From CAIWHR01 sp963726775 (GTDB taxonomy: Bacteria; Pseudomonadota; Gammaproteobacteria; Burkholderiales; Casimicrobiaceae): DNA of 64,000 nt. The notes under the pieces are model-generated. The model saw only the letters and a program-made list of their open reading frames with translations. It had not been told where the DNA came from and did not search any database. Position numbers and translations under genes: made by a program. The DNA lies in NCBI GenBank assembly GCA_963726775.1, contig CAVSDL010000011.1, positions 124,001 to 188,000 on the forward strand. Reading direction: 5' to 3'. Below are positions 17,780-26,335 of the stretch, in pieces; the stretch's first letter is position 1; each line of letters begins with the position of its first letter.

Positions 17780-19455
17780 AGATCGACCCGATCCTGCTGT
17801 CGGTGTACGCGCGCACGTTCAAGTCGATCACCGACGAGATGAGCCTGTCGATGCAGCAGACGACGCGCTCGCCGATCCTGTGCGAGGCCAAGGACTTCGT
17901 CACCGGCCTCTACGACGCCGACGGCCGGATGCTGGAGCAGACCGAGAACCTGCCGATCCTCGCATTCTCGCTGGCGCCGGTGTGCAAGCACATCCGGCAG
18001 TACTTCGGCGACGAGATCTACCCGGGCGACGTCATCTTCCACAACGACGTGTTCAGCCTCGGCAACCAGAACAACGACGTCGCCGCCTTCAAGCCGGTGT
18101 TCTTCGAGGGCCGGCTCGTCGGCTGGACCGCGGTGAAGGGACACCAGGCCGACATCGGCGGCGCCGTCGCCGGCGGCTACAACCCGAATGCCACCGAAGT
18201 CTGGCAGGAGGCGCTGCGCATCCCGGCGGTCAAGGTGATCGAGAAGGGCAAGCTGCGCAAGGACGTCTGGGAACTGATCTTCGCCAACATCCGGTTCGAC
18301 ATCGTGCGCCACGACATGCAGGCGGAGATCGGCGCCTGCACGATCGGCGAGCGACGGCTCGCGGCGCTGCTCGCGAAATACGGGCTCGAGCACTTCGAGG
18401 CGCACAAGCTCGCGCTGTTCGAGGCGACGCGGCGGATGATGGAGGCAGAGATCGGCGAAATTCCCAACGGCCACTATTCGGGCGAGGGTTACGTCTACTA
18501 CGATGGCCGGCACGAAGGATCGAAATTCACGATCCGCGTCGACATCGACGTGAGCGACCGCAAGGTCAAGTTCGACTACTCGCGCACCGACGCGCAGACC
18601 AACGGTTTTGTCAACGGCACGTTCACGTCGAGCGCATCGGCAACGATCCTGACGCTGTTGCAGATGATCAACCCGGACATCCCGCACAACGAAGGGATGG
18701 TCGAGGCGATCGAGATCGTGATTCCCGAGGGCACGATCCTCAACGCGTCGTACCCGAAAGCGACGACGTTCGGCAATCACCTGTGCCCGCCGAACGCCGA
18801 CGCGATCCAGCGCGCGCTGGCGCCGGTGATGCCCGACCGGGTGACGGCCGGCTGGAACAACCTGCTCTGCTCGCTCACCACCGGCATCGATCCGGAGAAG
18901 AAGGACAAGTACGTCGACATCGGCTTCATGGGTCTCAAAGGCGGCTCCGGCGCGATGCGCGGCGTCGACGGCTACGACCACATCGGGATGATCGACGCGT
19001 CGGGCGGTCTGCTCGACCAGGATTACGAGATGTTCGAGCAGCAGACGCCGCACCTGCTGCTCAAGCACGAGCTCCTGCCCGATTCCGCGGGCGCCGGCCA
19101 GTGGCGCGGCGGCCTTGGCGTGGAGACCGTGTTCAGGATCGGCTCCGACGACACGCAGCTCGTGACGTTCGGCGACGGCGATTTCGAGCCGGCGTTCGGC
19201 CTATTCGGCGGCGGCGAGGGCACGCTCAATTTCATCCGTCTCACCTACCCCGACGGGAGCACCGTTTCGCCGAAGAACAAGGATCTGATCACGGGCGTGC
19301 CCAAGGGAACGATCTACCACCAGCAGGCGGGCGGTGGCGGCGGTTACGGCGACCCGCAATTGCGCGACCGCGCGCTGCTGCGCGAGGAAGTGAAGAACGG
19401 CATCGTCTCGCCGCAGGCCGCCCGCGACGTCTACGGACTGGCCGAAAAGGGGTAG
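17776..19455 (+). CDS. Hydantoinase/oxoprolinase subunit B (HyuB-type)
   Basis: 559 residues; the ATG overlaps the hyuA stop (ATGA) after a strong AGGAGGTG ribosome site. HyuB hallmarks include the start KIDPILLSVYARTFKSI, the FHNDVFSLGNQNNDV segment, the GHQADIGG motif and the C-terminal QQAGGGGGYGDP. It forms the second subunit of the ATP-dependent lactam hydrolase with the preceding gene. Tight coupling to hyuA supports equimolar production. Confidence 0.87.
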   Translation: MKIDPILLSVYARTFKSITDEMSLSMQQTTRSPILCEAKDFVTGLYDADGRMLEQTENLPILAFSLAPVCKHIRQYFGDEIYPGDVIFHNDVFSLGNQNNDVAAFKPVFFEGRLVGWTAVKGHQADIGGAVAGGYNPNATEVWQEALRIPAVKVIEKGKLRKDVWELIFANIRFDIVRHDMQAEIGACTIGERRLAALLAKYGLEHFEAHKLALFEATRRMMEAEIGEIPNGHYSGEGYVYYDGRHEGSKFTIRVDIDVSDRKVKFDYSRTDAQTNGFVNGTFTSSASATILTLLQMINPDIPHNEGMVEAIEIVIPEGTILNASYPKATTFGNHLCPPNADAIQRALAPVMPDRVTAGWNNLLCSLTTGIDPEKKDKYVDIGFMGLKGGSGAMRGVDGYDHIGMIDASGGLLDQDYEMFEQQTPHLLLKHELLPDSAGAGQWRGGLGVETVFRIGSDDTQLVTFGDGDFEPAFGLFGGGEGTLNFIRLTYPDGSTVSPKNKDLITGVPKGTIYHQQAGGGGGYGDPQLRDRALLREEVKNGIVSPQAARDVYGLAEKG

Positions 19456-19461
19456 GCGCCG

Positions 19462-20595
19462 ATGGATTTCGAGCTTACCGCCGAGCAACGGCAGATCCGC
19501 GATCTCTTCGCGCGCTTCGTCGACGCCGACGTGGCGCCGCGGGCGGCGGCGATCGACGCGGCGCATGCGTATCCTCGGGAGCTTATGCGCAGGCTCGCGG
19601 AGCTCGGATTTTTCGGGATGCGCTATCCGGCGGACGCCGGCGGCCTCGGCCTCGACCTCGCCACGTTCTCGCTCGCGCTTGCCGAGATCGCGCGTGGTTC
19701 GATGTCACTCGCCGGCTGCGCGGCGATGCAGGCGCTGATGGGCACGAAGTTCCTGCATCTCCTCGGCAACGACGACATCGTCGCGCGCCTGTTCAAGCCC
19801 GCTCTTGCCGCGGAGAAGATCGGGGCGATCTGCATGACCGAACCCAACGCCGGGTCCGATCTCGACAGCATCGCGACGACGGCCACGCGGGTGACCGGCG
19901 GCTACGTTCTGAACGGGCAGAAGACGTGGGTGACGGCTGCGCCCGTCGCCGACTTCTTTACGGTGTTCGCGCGCGCTGGCGACGCGCGGAAGCTGACGAT
20001 CTTCCTGGTCGAGCGCGATTTCAAGGGTCTCGTCGTCGGGCGCGCGATCGACAAGATGGGCGTGTGGGCGCTTCCGACCTCCGAGCTCGCGCTCGACGAT
20101 TGTTTCGTTCCCGACAGCCACCGGCTGAGCCGCGCCGAGGGCGACGGCGAGGAGCACCTGCGGCAGACGCTGGCCGAGATCCGGATCATCACCGGCGCGA
20201 TGGCGCTCGGCGTGGCGCGCGCGGCGCTGGACGAGGCGGTGCGTTACGCCGGCGAGCGGAAGCAGTTCGGCAAGCCGATCAACCGCTTCCAGGCGATCCA
20301 GAGCAAGCTCGCCGACATGGCGACCGATTACGAGGCCGCCGCGCAGCTCGTCGGCTACGCCGCCTGGCGCAAGGACAGCGGCGCCGCCCACCACAAGGAG
20401 GCCGCGATGGCGAAGCTGTTCGCGACCGAGGCCGCCGCCCGCATCTGCGACCAGGCGGCGCGGGTGCTGGCGTCCTACGGCTACGCGATGGAGTACCCGG
20501 TGCAGCGTTACCTGCGCGACGTGCGCTTCACGCTGATCGGTGGCGGCACCAGCGAGATCCTGAAACTCGTCATCGCCAAGGAAATGTCGAGGTGA
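19462..20595 (+). CDS. iaaF: Acyl-CoA dehydrogenase, benzylmalonyl-CoA dehydrogenase type (IaaF-like)
   Basis: 377 residues, full ACAD fold: CMTEPNAGSD for FAD/substrate binding, GQKTWVT, RKQFGKPINRFQAIQ and a C-terminal FAD loop. The usual catalytic Glu motif (YEGT) reads LIGGGTSEI, with Gly361 in the Glu position. In the indoleacetate pathway the substrate is (2-aminobenzyl)malonyl-CoA, whose decarboxylation could create the carbanion without proton abstraction, so the lost base makes sense. Some ordinary ACADs, such as isovaleryl-CoA dehydrogenase, also lack it here and use another Glu. It lies between hyuB and the mutase genes. Confidence 0.78.
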   Translation: MDFELTAEQRQIRDLFARFVDADVAPRAAAIDAAHAYPRELMRRLAELGFFGMRYPADAGGLGLDLATFSLALAEIARGSMSLAGCAAMQALMGTKFLHLLGNDDIVARLFKPALAAEKIGAICMTEPNAGSDLDSIATTATRVTGGYVLNGQKTWVTAAPVADFFTVFARAGDARKLTIFLVERDFKGLVVGRAIDKMGVWALPTSELALDDCFVPDSHRLSRAEGDGEEHLRQTLAEIRIITGAMALGVARAALDEAVRYAGERKQFGKPINRFQAIQSKLADMATDYEAAAQLVGYAAWRKDSGAAHHKEAAMAKLFATEAAARICDQAARVLASYGYAMEYPVQRYLRDVRFTLIGGGTSEILKLVIAKEMSR

Positions 20596-20599
20596 ATCC

Positions 20600-21007
20600 G
20601 TGACGACCGCAACGCGCGCCAAGCCGATCAAGGTGGTTCTGGCCAAGCCCGGGCTCGACGGCCACGACCAGGGGGCCAAGGTCGTCGTGCGTGCGCTCAT
20701 GGCGGCCGGGATGGAAGTGATCTATACCGGCCTGCGTCAGACGCCGGAGGCGGTCGCGCAAATCGCGCTCGAAGAGGACGTCGACGTGATCGCGCTGTCC
20801 AGCATGGCCGGCTCGCACCTCGCGTTCTGCCGCAAGCTGAAGCCGCTGCTCGACGCCGCCGGGCTCGACGACAAGCTGTGGATGATCGGCGGCAACATCC
20901 CGCGCCAGGACCATGACGCGCTGCGTGCGCTCGGCTTCAGCGGCATTTTCGCCACCGGTGCGCGGCTCGACGACATCACCGCTTTCATTGAAGAGAACGT
21001 CGCATGA
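20600..21007 (+). CDS. B12-dependent acyl-CoA mutase, cobalamin-binding small subunit
   Basis: 135 residues from a GTG at 20600. It is a free-standing cobalamin-binding domain with the base-off/His-on motif DGHDQG within KPGLDGHDQGAKVV, then ALSSMAGSH and IGGNIPRQDHD. The histidine is the lower cobalt ligand. It should pair with the following large subunit, in an arrangement like the two-subunit mutases HcmA/HcmB and IaaG/IaaH. The stop overlaps the large-subunit start (ATGA). Confidence 0.88.
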   Translation: MTTATRAKPIKVVLAKPGLDGHDQGAKVVVRALMAAGMEVIYTGLRQTPEAVAQIALEEDVDVIALSSMAGSHLAFCRKLKPLLDAAGLDDKLWMIGGNIPRQDHDALRALGFSGIFATGARLDDITAFIEENVA

Positions 21008-22621
21008 ATGATCGCCTCCGGCCGGACGCCGCGCCTCTCGTCAACGAATCCGGGATCCCGATCCAGCCGCTGTACACGGAGGCCGACGTCGCCGCGAGCG
21101 GCGGCAGCGGCGATGCTGGGGCAGCCCGGCGAGTATCCGTTCACCCGCGGCATCCATCCGCTGATGTACCGCAAGCAGCCGTGGACGATGCGGCAGTACA
21201 CGGGCTTCGGCAACGCCGCCGACACCAACACGCGCTTCAAGTACCTGATCGCGAACGGGCAGACCGGCCTCAACGTTGCGTTCGACCTGCCCACGCAGTG
21301 CGGCCTCGACTCCGACGACCCGCTCGCCGACGGCGAGGTCGGCCGCGTCGGCATGGCGATCGACACGCTGCGCGACTTCGAGATCGCCTTCGACGGCATC
21401 GACCTCGACCGGATCACCGTGTCGCTGACGATCAACGGTGCCGCAGCGATCCTGATCGCGATGTACCTCGCGATGGCCGAGCGGCGCGGCTTCGACGTCG
21501 AGAAGCTGCGCGGCACCGCGCAGAACGACATCCTGAAGGAATTCATCGGCCGCGGCACCTGGATCTTCCCGGTCGAGCCGTCGCTGAAGCTCGTCGGCGA
21601 CACCATCGAGTACTGCGCGGCGCACGCGCCGAAATACAGCCCGGTGTCGGTCTGCGGCTACCACATCCGCGAATCGGGCGCGAACCCGGCGCAGGAGATG
21701 GCGTACGCGTTCTGCATCGCCCGCGCCTACGCCGACGAGGTGCTGGAGCGCGGCGTACCGATCGACGAGTTCGCCGGCCGCCTGTCGTTCAACTTCAACA
21801 TCTTCGGCAACCTTTTCGAGCAGGTCGCGAAATTCCGCGCCGGGCGCGCGCTGTGGGCGAAGATCGTCAGCGAGCAGTACGGCGCGCAGCAGCCCGGGTC
21901 GATGTGGATGCGGATGATCGCCGGCGGCGGCGGCGGCGGCCTCACGTTGGAGCAGCCCGAGCTCAACATCGTGCGCGGCGCCTACTACGCTCTGATCAGC
22001 GCGCTGTCCGGCGCGCAGACGATGGCGCTGTGCTGTTACGACGAGGCGTACACGATTCCGAGCGAGCACGCGCAGCGGATCTCGCTGCGCACGATGCAGC
22101 TCCTGATCGAGGAGATGGGGCTCTGCGACACCGTCGACCCGCTCGGCGGCTCGTACTACGTCGAGACGTTGACCAACCAGATGCGTGCCGAGATGGAGCG
22201 GATCATCGCCGACGTCGACGGGCGCGGCGGGATCGTCGCCCTCGTCGCCAGCGGCAGCCTCCAGGCGCAGGTCTCGGCGCAGGCCTATCAGCGCCAGCTC
22301 GACATCGAGGCCGGCCGGTTCCGCAAGGTCGGCGTCAATTGCTACCGCGTCGACGAGGAAAAGCCGCAGGTCGAATTCCATGCCTACAACGAAGCGGATG
22401 CGCAGGAGCAGGTCGCGCGGCTCGCCGAGGTCCGGCGCGCGCGTGATGCTTCCACCGTCGCCCGCGCGCTGGACGACGTGCGCGTTGCCGCTGCCGGGGG
22501 CGCCAACACGATGCCGGCCATCGTCACGGCGGTGAAGGCCTACGCCAGCGTCGGCGAGATCACCGCCGTGCTGACCAGCGTTTTCGGCCGCTATCGTGAG
22601 CCGGTTCGATTCCAGGAGTAA
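21004..22621 (+). pseudogene. B12-dependent acyl-CoA mutase large subunit, with a single-base frameshift near its start
   Basis: The ATG at 21004 opens a frame reading LVNESGIPIQPLYTEADV, a typical mutase N-terminus, but the frame is lost near 21090-21115. The rest (LGQPGEYPFTRGIHPLMYRK onward) continues one frame over to 22621, giving a full TIM-barrel mutase of about 538 residues. Motifs: RQYTGFGNAADTN, FDLPTQCGLDSDDP, GYHIRESG. A Tyr is kept where methylmalonyl-CoA mutase has Tyr89, but the segment EPSLKLVGD has Lys where most family members have Arg (Arg207). The inferred reaction is (2-aminophenyl)succinyl-CoA to (2-aminobenzyl)malonyl-CoA. The shift lies in a GGC-rich stretch and may be a sequencing error. 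Confidence 0.85.
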
Positions 22622-22625
22622 TGCG

Positions 22626-23489
22626 ATGGCCGTCGAGCAATACTGGGCCCCCGCTTCGCTGCCCGCCGCTCTTGCGCACCTGCGCGACGGCGACGTCACG
22701 ATACTGGCGGGGGGCACCGACTTGATGCCGCAGTGCCATGCAGGGCGCGTGACGCTGAAGCGCGGCCTGCTCAATATCCGGCGCCTGCCCGAGCTCCACG
22801 GGATCGAGCGCGATGGCGGGAGCGTGCGCATCGGCGCGCTGTGCACGATCAGCGAGCTCCTGAACGATCCGCTGGTGCGCACGCATTTCGGCGCACTTGC
22901 GGAGGCCTGTGACCATTTCGCCAGCGATCAGCTGCGCAACGCCGCGACGATCGGTGGCAACGTCTGCAATGCGTCGCCGGCAGGCGATACGCTGGTGCCG
23001 CTGCTCGTCCTGGAGGGTGAGGCCGAACTCGCGGCCATGCCCGACGGGAGCGTCCTGACCCGCCGCGTGCCGCTGGCCGATTTCTTTGTCGGCCCGGGCA
23101 GGACCGTCCGTACGCCGGGCGAGCTCCTGTGCGCGATCTGGCTGCCCTTGCCGCCGGCCGGCTTCGTCGGACGGTTCTTCAAATTCGGCACCCGGCCAGC
23201 GCTCGACATCGGAGCGATCGCGATCGGTCTTGGCGGCGTGCGCAGCGGCAACGCGTTGACCGGCGTCCGCGTCGCGTTCGGCGCCGTCGCGCCGGTGCCG
23301 ATGCGAGCGCCACGTACCGAAGCCGCGCTGGAAGGCGCAGCTCTCGACGAGCCCGCGATCGCGCGGATCGCCGGCGTTGCCCGCGACGAAGTGCGTCCGA
23401 TCGACGATGTCCGCGCCTCGGCGTGGTACCGCCGCGAGCTGGTTTTCAACATGACCAAGAGGATGCTCGACGATGTCGCTCAAGCGTGA
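22626..23489 (+). CDS. Molybdenum hydroxylase FAD subunit (CoxM/XdhB type)
   Basis: 287 residues from the ATG at 22626. FAD-binding motifs TILAGGTDLMPQ and ATIGGNVCNASPAGDT are clear, followed by the CO-dehydrogenase flavoprotein C-terminal domain. It is the medium subunit of a xanthine-dehydrogenase-family enzyme with the next two genes. In this cluster the enzyme should hydroxylate the indole ring at C2 with water as the oxygen source, as indoleacetate dehydrogenase does. It lacks the extra 4Fe-4S insertion seen in the hcrB gene of this window. Confidence 0.85.
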   Translation: MAVEQYWAPASLPAALAHLRDGDVTILAGGTDLMPQCHAGRVTLKRGLLNIRRLPELHGIERDGGSVRIGALCTISELLNDPLVRTHFGALAEACDHFASDQLRNAATIGGNVCNASPAGDTLVPLLVLEGEAELAAMPDGSVLTRRVPLADFFVGPGRTVRTPGELLCAIWLPLPPAGFVGRFFKFGTRPALDIGAIAIGLGGVRSGNALTGVRVAFGAVAPVPMRAPRTEAALEGAALDEPAIARIAGVARDEVRPIDDVRASAWYRRELVFNMTKRMLDDVAQA

Positions 23490-23946
23490 AATAGGCTTCG
23501 TGCTTAACGGTGTCCGGACCCACGCGACGGTGCCGGTGGAGATGAGCACGCTCGCGATGCTGCGCGACGTCGTCGGTCTGACGGGCACCAAGTACGCGTG
23601 CGGCGAAGGCGAGTGCGGCGCCTGCACGATCATCGTCGACGGCCTGTCGACGTGCTCGTGCCTGATGTTCGCGGTGGACTGCGAGGACCGCGAGCTGACG
23701 ACAATCGAAGGCCTGGCCCGGGATCCGCTCGGCGAGAAGCTGGAGCGGGCGTTCGTCGAGTACGGCGCCGTCCAGTGCGGGTTCTGCACGCCGGGAATCG
23801 TCGTGCAGGCGAAACACTGGCTGGAGGCGCACCCGCACCCGACACGCGTGGAAATCCAGCGCGGGATCGAGGGCAACCTGTGCCGATGTACCGGTTACGT
23901 AAAGATCATCGACGCCATCGAAGCCGTGGCCGCGAGGAAACGTTGA
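23473..23946 (+). CDS. Molybdenum hydroxylase 2Fe-2S subunit (CoxS/XdhA type)
   Basis: 157 residues; the ATG at 23473 lies 17 bases inside the previous gene. The plant-type 2Fe-2S site reads ACGEGECGACTII followed by the fourth Cys in STCSC; the second, alpha-helical 2Fe-2S site has QCGFCTPG and NLCRCTGY. Together they relay electrons from the Mo centre to FAD. It shares an operon with the flavin and Mo subunits. Confidence 0.9.
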   Translation: MSLKREIGFVLNGVRTHATVPVEMSTLAMLRDVVGLTGTKYACGEGECGACTIIVDGLSTCSCLMFAVDCEDRELTTIEGLARDPLGEKLERAFVEYGAVQCGFCTPGIVVQAKHWLEAHPHPTRVEIQRGIEGNLCRCTGYVKIIDAIEAVAARKR

Positions 23947-23956
23947 GGAGGCCGCG

Positions 23957-26335
23957 ATGAAAGTCATCGAGAAGGAATCGTTGATCGGCAAGCGCATCGC
24001 GAAGCTCGATGCCCCCGAAAAGGCGAGCGGGAAGACGCGCTACGTCCACGATCTCGACCTGCCCGGTCAGCTCTATGCGCGGGTCCTGCGCTCGACCCGC
24101 GTCCACGCCCGGATCAGGCGCATCGACGTCAGCAAGGCGCGGGCGCTGCCCGGCGTCCACGCGGTGCTCACGGCAGCCGATGTGCCATACCAGCGTCCGC
24201 TGGGCGTGGGCAAGGACCAGCTGCCGCTCAAGGGCGACAAGGTGCGCAGCCGGCGCGACGAGATCGCCGCCGTCGCGGCCGAATCGGAAGCCATTGCGGA
24301 CGCGGCGCTCGCGCTGATCGAGGTCGAGTACGAGGACCTGACGCCGCTCACCGACCCGTCCGAGGCATTGAAGCCCGGTGCGCCGGTGATCCATGACGAA
24401 ATTACGCCGCCGTCGCCGCCGCACGAGTCGCTGAAGCCGGGCGAGCCCGGCGACGCCGAGGCGCACCGGCACAACGTCGCGATGACCTTCGACTACGCGC
24501 AGGGCGATGTCGCGGTCGGCGAGACCGAGTCCGAAGTGATTGTCGACGACTGGTTCCGCCTGCACTACGTGACGCACTGCTGCATGGGCGTCTCCGGCGT
24601 CATCGCCGAGTTCGACGTTTCCGGCAACCTGACGCTGTACTCGAACACCCAGGTGCCGTTCCTGCACAAGCGCGAGTTCGCCGAGATCCTGGGTATGGAT
24701 CCCGGCCGCATCCGCATTATCCAGCCGCCGATCGGCGGCGGTTTCGGTTCGAAGCTCGACATCTATCCATTCGAGCCGATCTGCGTGTTCCTCGCCAAGG
24801 CGACCGGCCGTCCGGTGAAGCTCGTGTTCTCGCGCGAAGAGGAGTTCGTCGCGTCGCCGACGCGCCAGCCGGTTCTGCTCCGGCTGCGCAGCGGCGCGAA
24901 GAAAGACGGCACGCTGACGTTTCGTACCTGTGAAACGCTGCACGACAACGGCGCGTACACGTCGTGGGGAGCGACGACGCCGTTCGTGATGATGCAGACG
25001 ATCTCGTCACTGTACCGGGTGCCGCACTGCAAGTACCACACGACGGCGGTCTACACGAACAACCCCTACGCCGGCTCGTTCCGCGGCTACGGCAACCTGC
25101 AGGCCACCTTCGCCGTCGAGCAGCACATGGACAAGCTCGCGGAGGTGCTGGGGATCGATCCGCTCGAGCTGCGCCTGAAGAACGCGCAAGATCCGGGCGA
25201 GACCACGCCGCAGGGGATGCACTTCAAGACCTGTGGACTCAAGGAGTGCCTCACCACGGCCGCCGCGGCATCGCACTGGCGGGACAGGCACCGCGCGGCG
25301 ATCGCTGCGCAGAAGACGCCGGGCCGCTACAAGCGCGGCATGGGCATGGCGTCGATGCTGCACGTCGGCGGCGGTGCCAAGATCTACCCGTCCGACGGCT
25401 GCGGCACCATTCTCAAGATCGACGATTTCGCGCACCTCACGCTGATCACCGGCGCTTCCGAAATCGGCCAGGGCTCGGAAACGGTGCTGGCGCAGCTCGT
25501 CTGCGAGGAGCTCGGCATCCCGCTCGACGCCGTGACGGTGGTCAACAACGACACCGACATCACGCCGTGGGACGTCGGTGTGCACGCCAGCCGCACGACG
25601 TTCATCGGCGGCAATTCGGCGATCGGCGCGGCGCGCAAGGCGCGCGCCAAGATCCTCGCCGCCGCGGCCAAGGTCACCGGCCTGCCGGAGGCGGAGCTCG
25701 AGCTGCGCGCCGGGCACATCGTCCAATCGTCCAGCGGCGAAGCGATCATGAACCTTGCCAAGCTGCTGCGCTCGCTGCATTTTTCGGACAAGGCCGAGTT
25801 GGTAATGACGACACACTACTACGAGCCCCCGTCGCATCATCAGGACAAGGCTTTCAAGGGCGACGTGTCGGCCGCGTACGCGTGGGCCACACAGGTCGTC
25901 GAAGTCGAGGTCGACACCGATACCGGCGTGATCAGGCTCTTGAAGGTGACCGGGGCGCACGACGTCGGCCGCGTGCTGAACCGGCTCGGCATCGAGGGCC
26001 AGATCGAAGGCGGCATCGTGATGGGCCAGGGCTACGCGATGACCGAGGAACTTATCGTCGAGGACGGCGTCGTCCGCAATCCGGGCTTCCGCGACTACAA
26101 GCTCGTCACCGCGCCGGAGATCCCGGAGATGGATATCCACTTCATCGAGACGATGGACGGGGAGGGCCCTCAGGGCGCGAAGGGCGTTGGCGAGGCCCCG
26201 GCAATCTGCATGGCCGCGGCGATCGCCAACGCGATCTGCAACGCGACCGGCGTGCGCATCTATGAGCTGCCGTTCACGCCTGAAAAGGTTTACCGGGCGC
26301 TGTACCGCGAGTCGGCGGCCGCGGGGACCGCCTGA
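23957..26335 (+). CDS. Molybdenum hydroxylase large subunit (CoxL/XdhC-fold family), putative indoleacetate dehydrogenase
   Basis: 792 residues from the ATG at 23957 after GAGGAGG. Family features: GKTRYVHDLDLPGQLYARVL, the Q-rich IIQPPIGGGFGSKLD segment, AGSFRGYGNLQATFAVEQ, TGASEIGQGSETV and the active-site Glu in GAKGVGEAP. It carries the molybdopterin cytosine dinucleotide cofactor. It is clearly distinct from the hcrA product at 34928-37306, so the window has two separate Mo hydroxylases. The role in indole C2 hydroxylation rests on the surrounding iaa-like genes. Its stop overlaps the CoA-transferase start (TGATG). Confidence 0.82.
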   Translation: MKVIEKESLIGKRIAKLDAPEKASGKTRYVHDLDLPGQLYARVLRSTRVHARIRRIDVSKARALPGVHAVLTAADVPYQRPLGVGKDQLPLKGDKVRSRRDEIAAVAAESEAIADAALALIEVEYEDLTPLTDPSEALKPGAPVIHDEITPPSPPHESLKPGEPGDAEAHRHNVAMTFDYAQGDVAVGETESEVIVDDWFRLHYVTHCCMGVSGVIAEFDVSGNLTLYSNTQVPFLHKREFAEILGMDPGRIRIIQPPIGGGFGSKLDIYPFEPICVFLAKATGRPVKLVFSREEEFVASPTRQPVLLRLRSGAKKDGTLTFRTCETLHDNGAYTSWGATTPFVMMQTISSLYRVPHCKYHTTAVYTNNPYAGSFRGYGNLQATFAVEQHMDKLAEVLGIDPLELRLKNAQDPGETTPQGMHFKTCGLKECLTTAAAASHWRDRHRAAIAAQKTPGRYKRGMGMASMLHVGGGAKIYPSDGCGTILKIDDFAHLTLITGASEIGQGSETVLAQLVCEELGIPLDAVTVVNNDTDITPWDVGVHASRTTFIGGNSAIGAARKARAKILAAAAKVTGLPEAELELRAGHIVQSSSGEAIMNLAKLLRSLHFSDKAELVMTTHYYEPPSHHQDKAFKGDVSAAYAWATQVVEVEVDTDTGVIRLLKVTGAHDVGRVLNRLGIEGQIEGGIVMGQGYAMTEELIVEDGVVRNPGFRDYKLVTAPEIPEMDIHFIETMDGEGPQGAKGVGEAPAICMAAAIANAICNATGVRIYELPFTPEKVYRALYRESAAAGTA

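Noticed and set aside
15650..19455. Acetone or acetophenone carboxylase
   Set aside because: HyuA/HyuB homologues are shared with those enzymes, but the flanking mutase, Mo hydroxylase and ACAD fit lactam ring opening in the indoleacetate pathway.
23957..26335. A second 4-hydroxybenzoyl-CoA reductase
   Set aside because: Its FAD subunit lacks the extra 4Fe-4S insertion and its large subunit lacks the HcrA-specific stretches found at 34928-37306.
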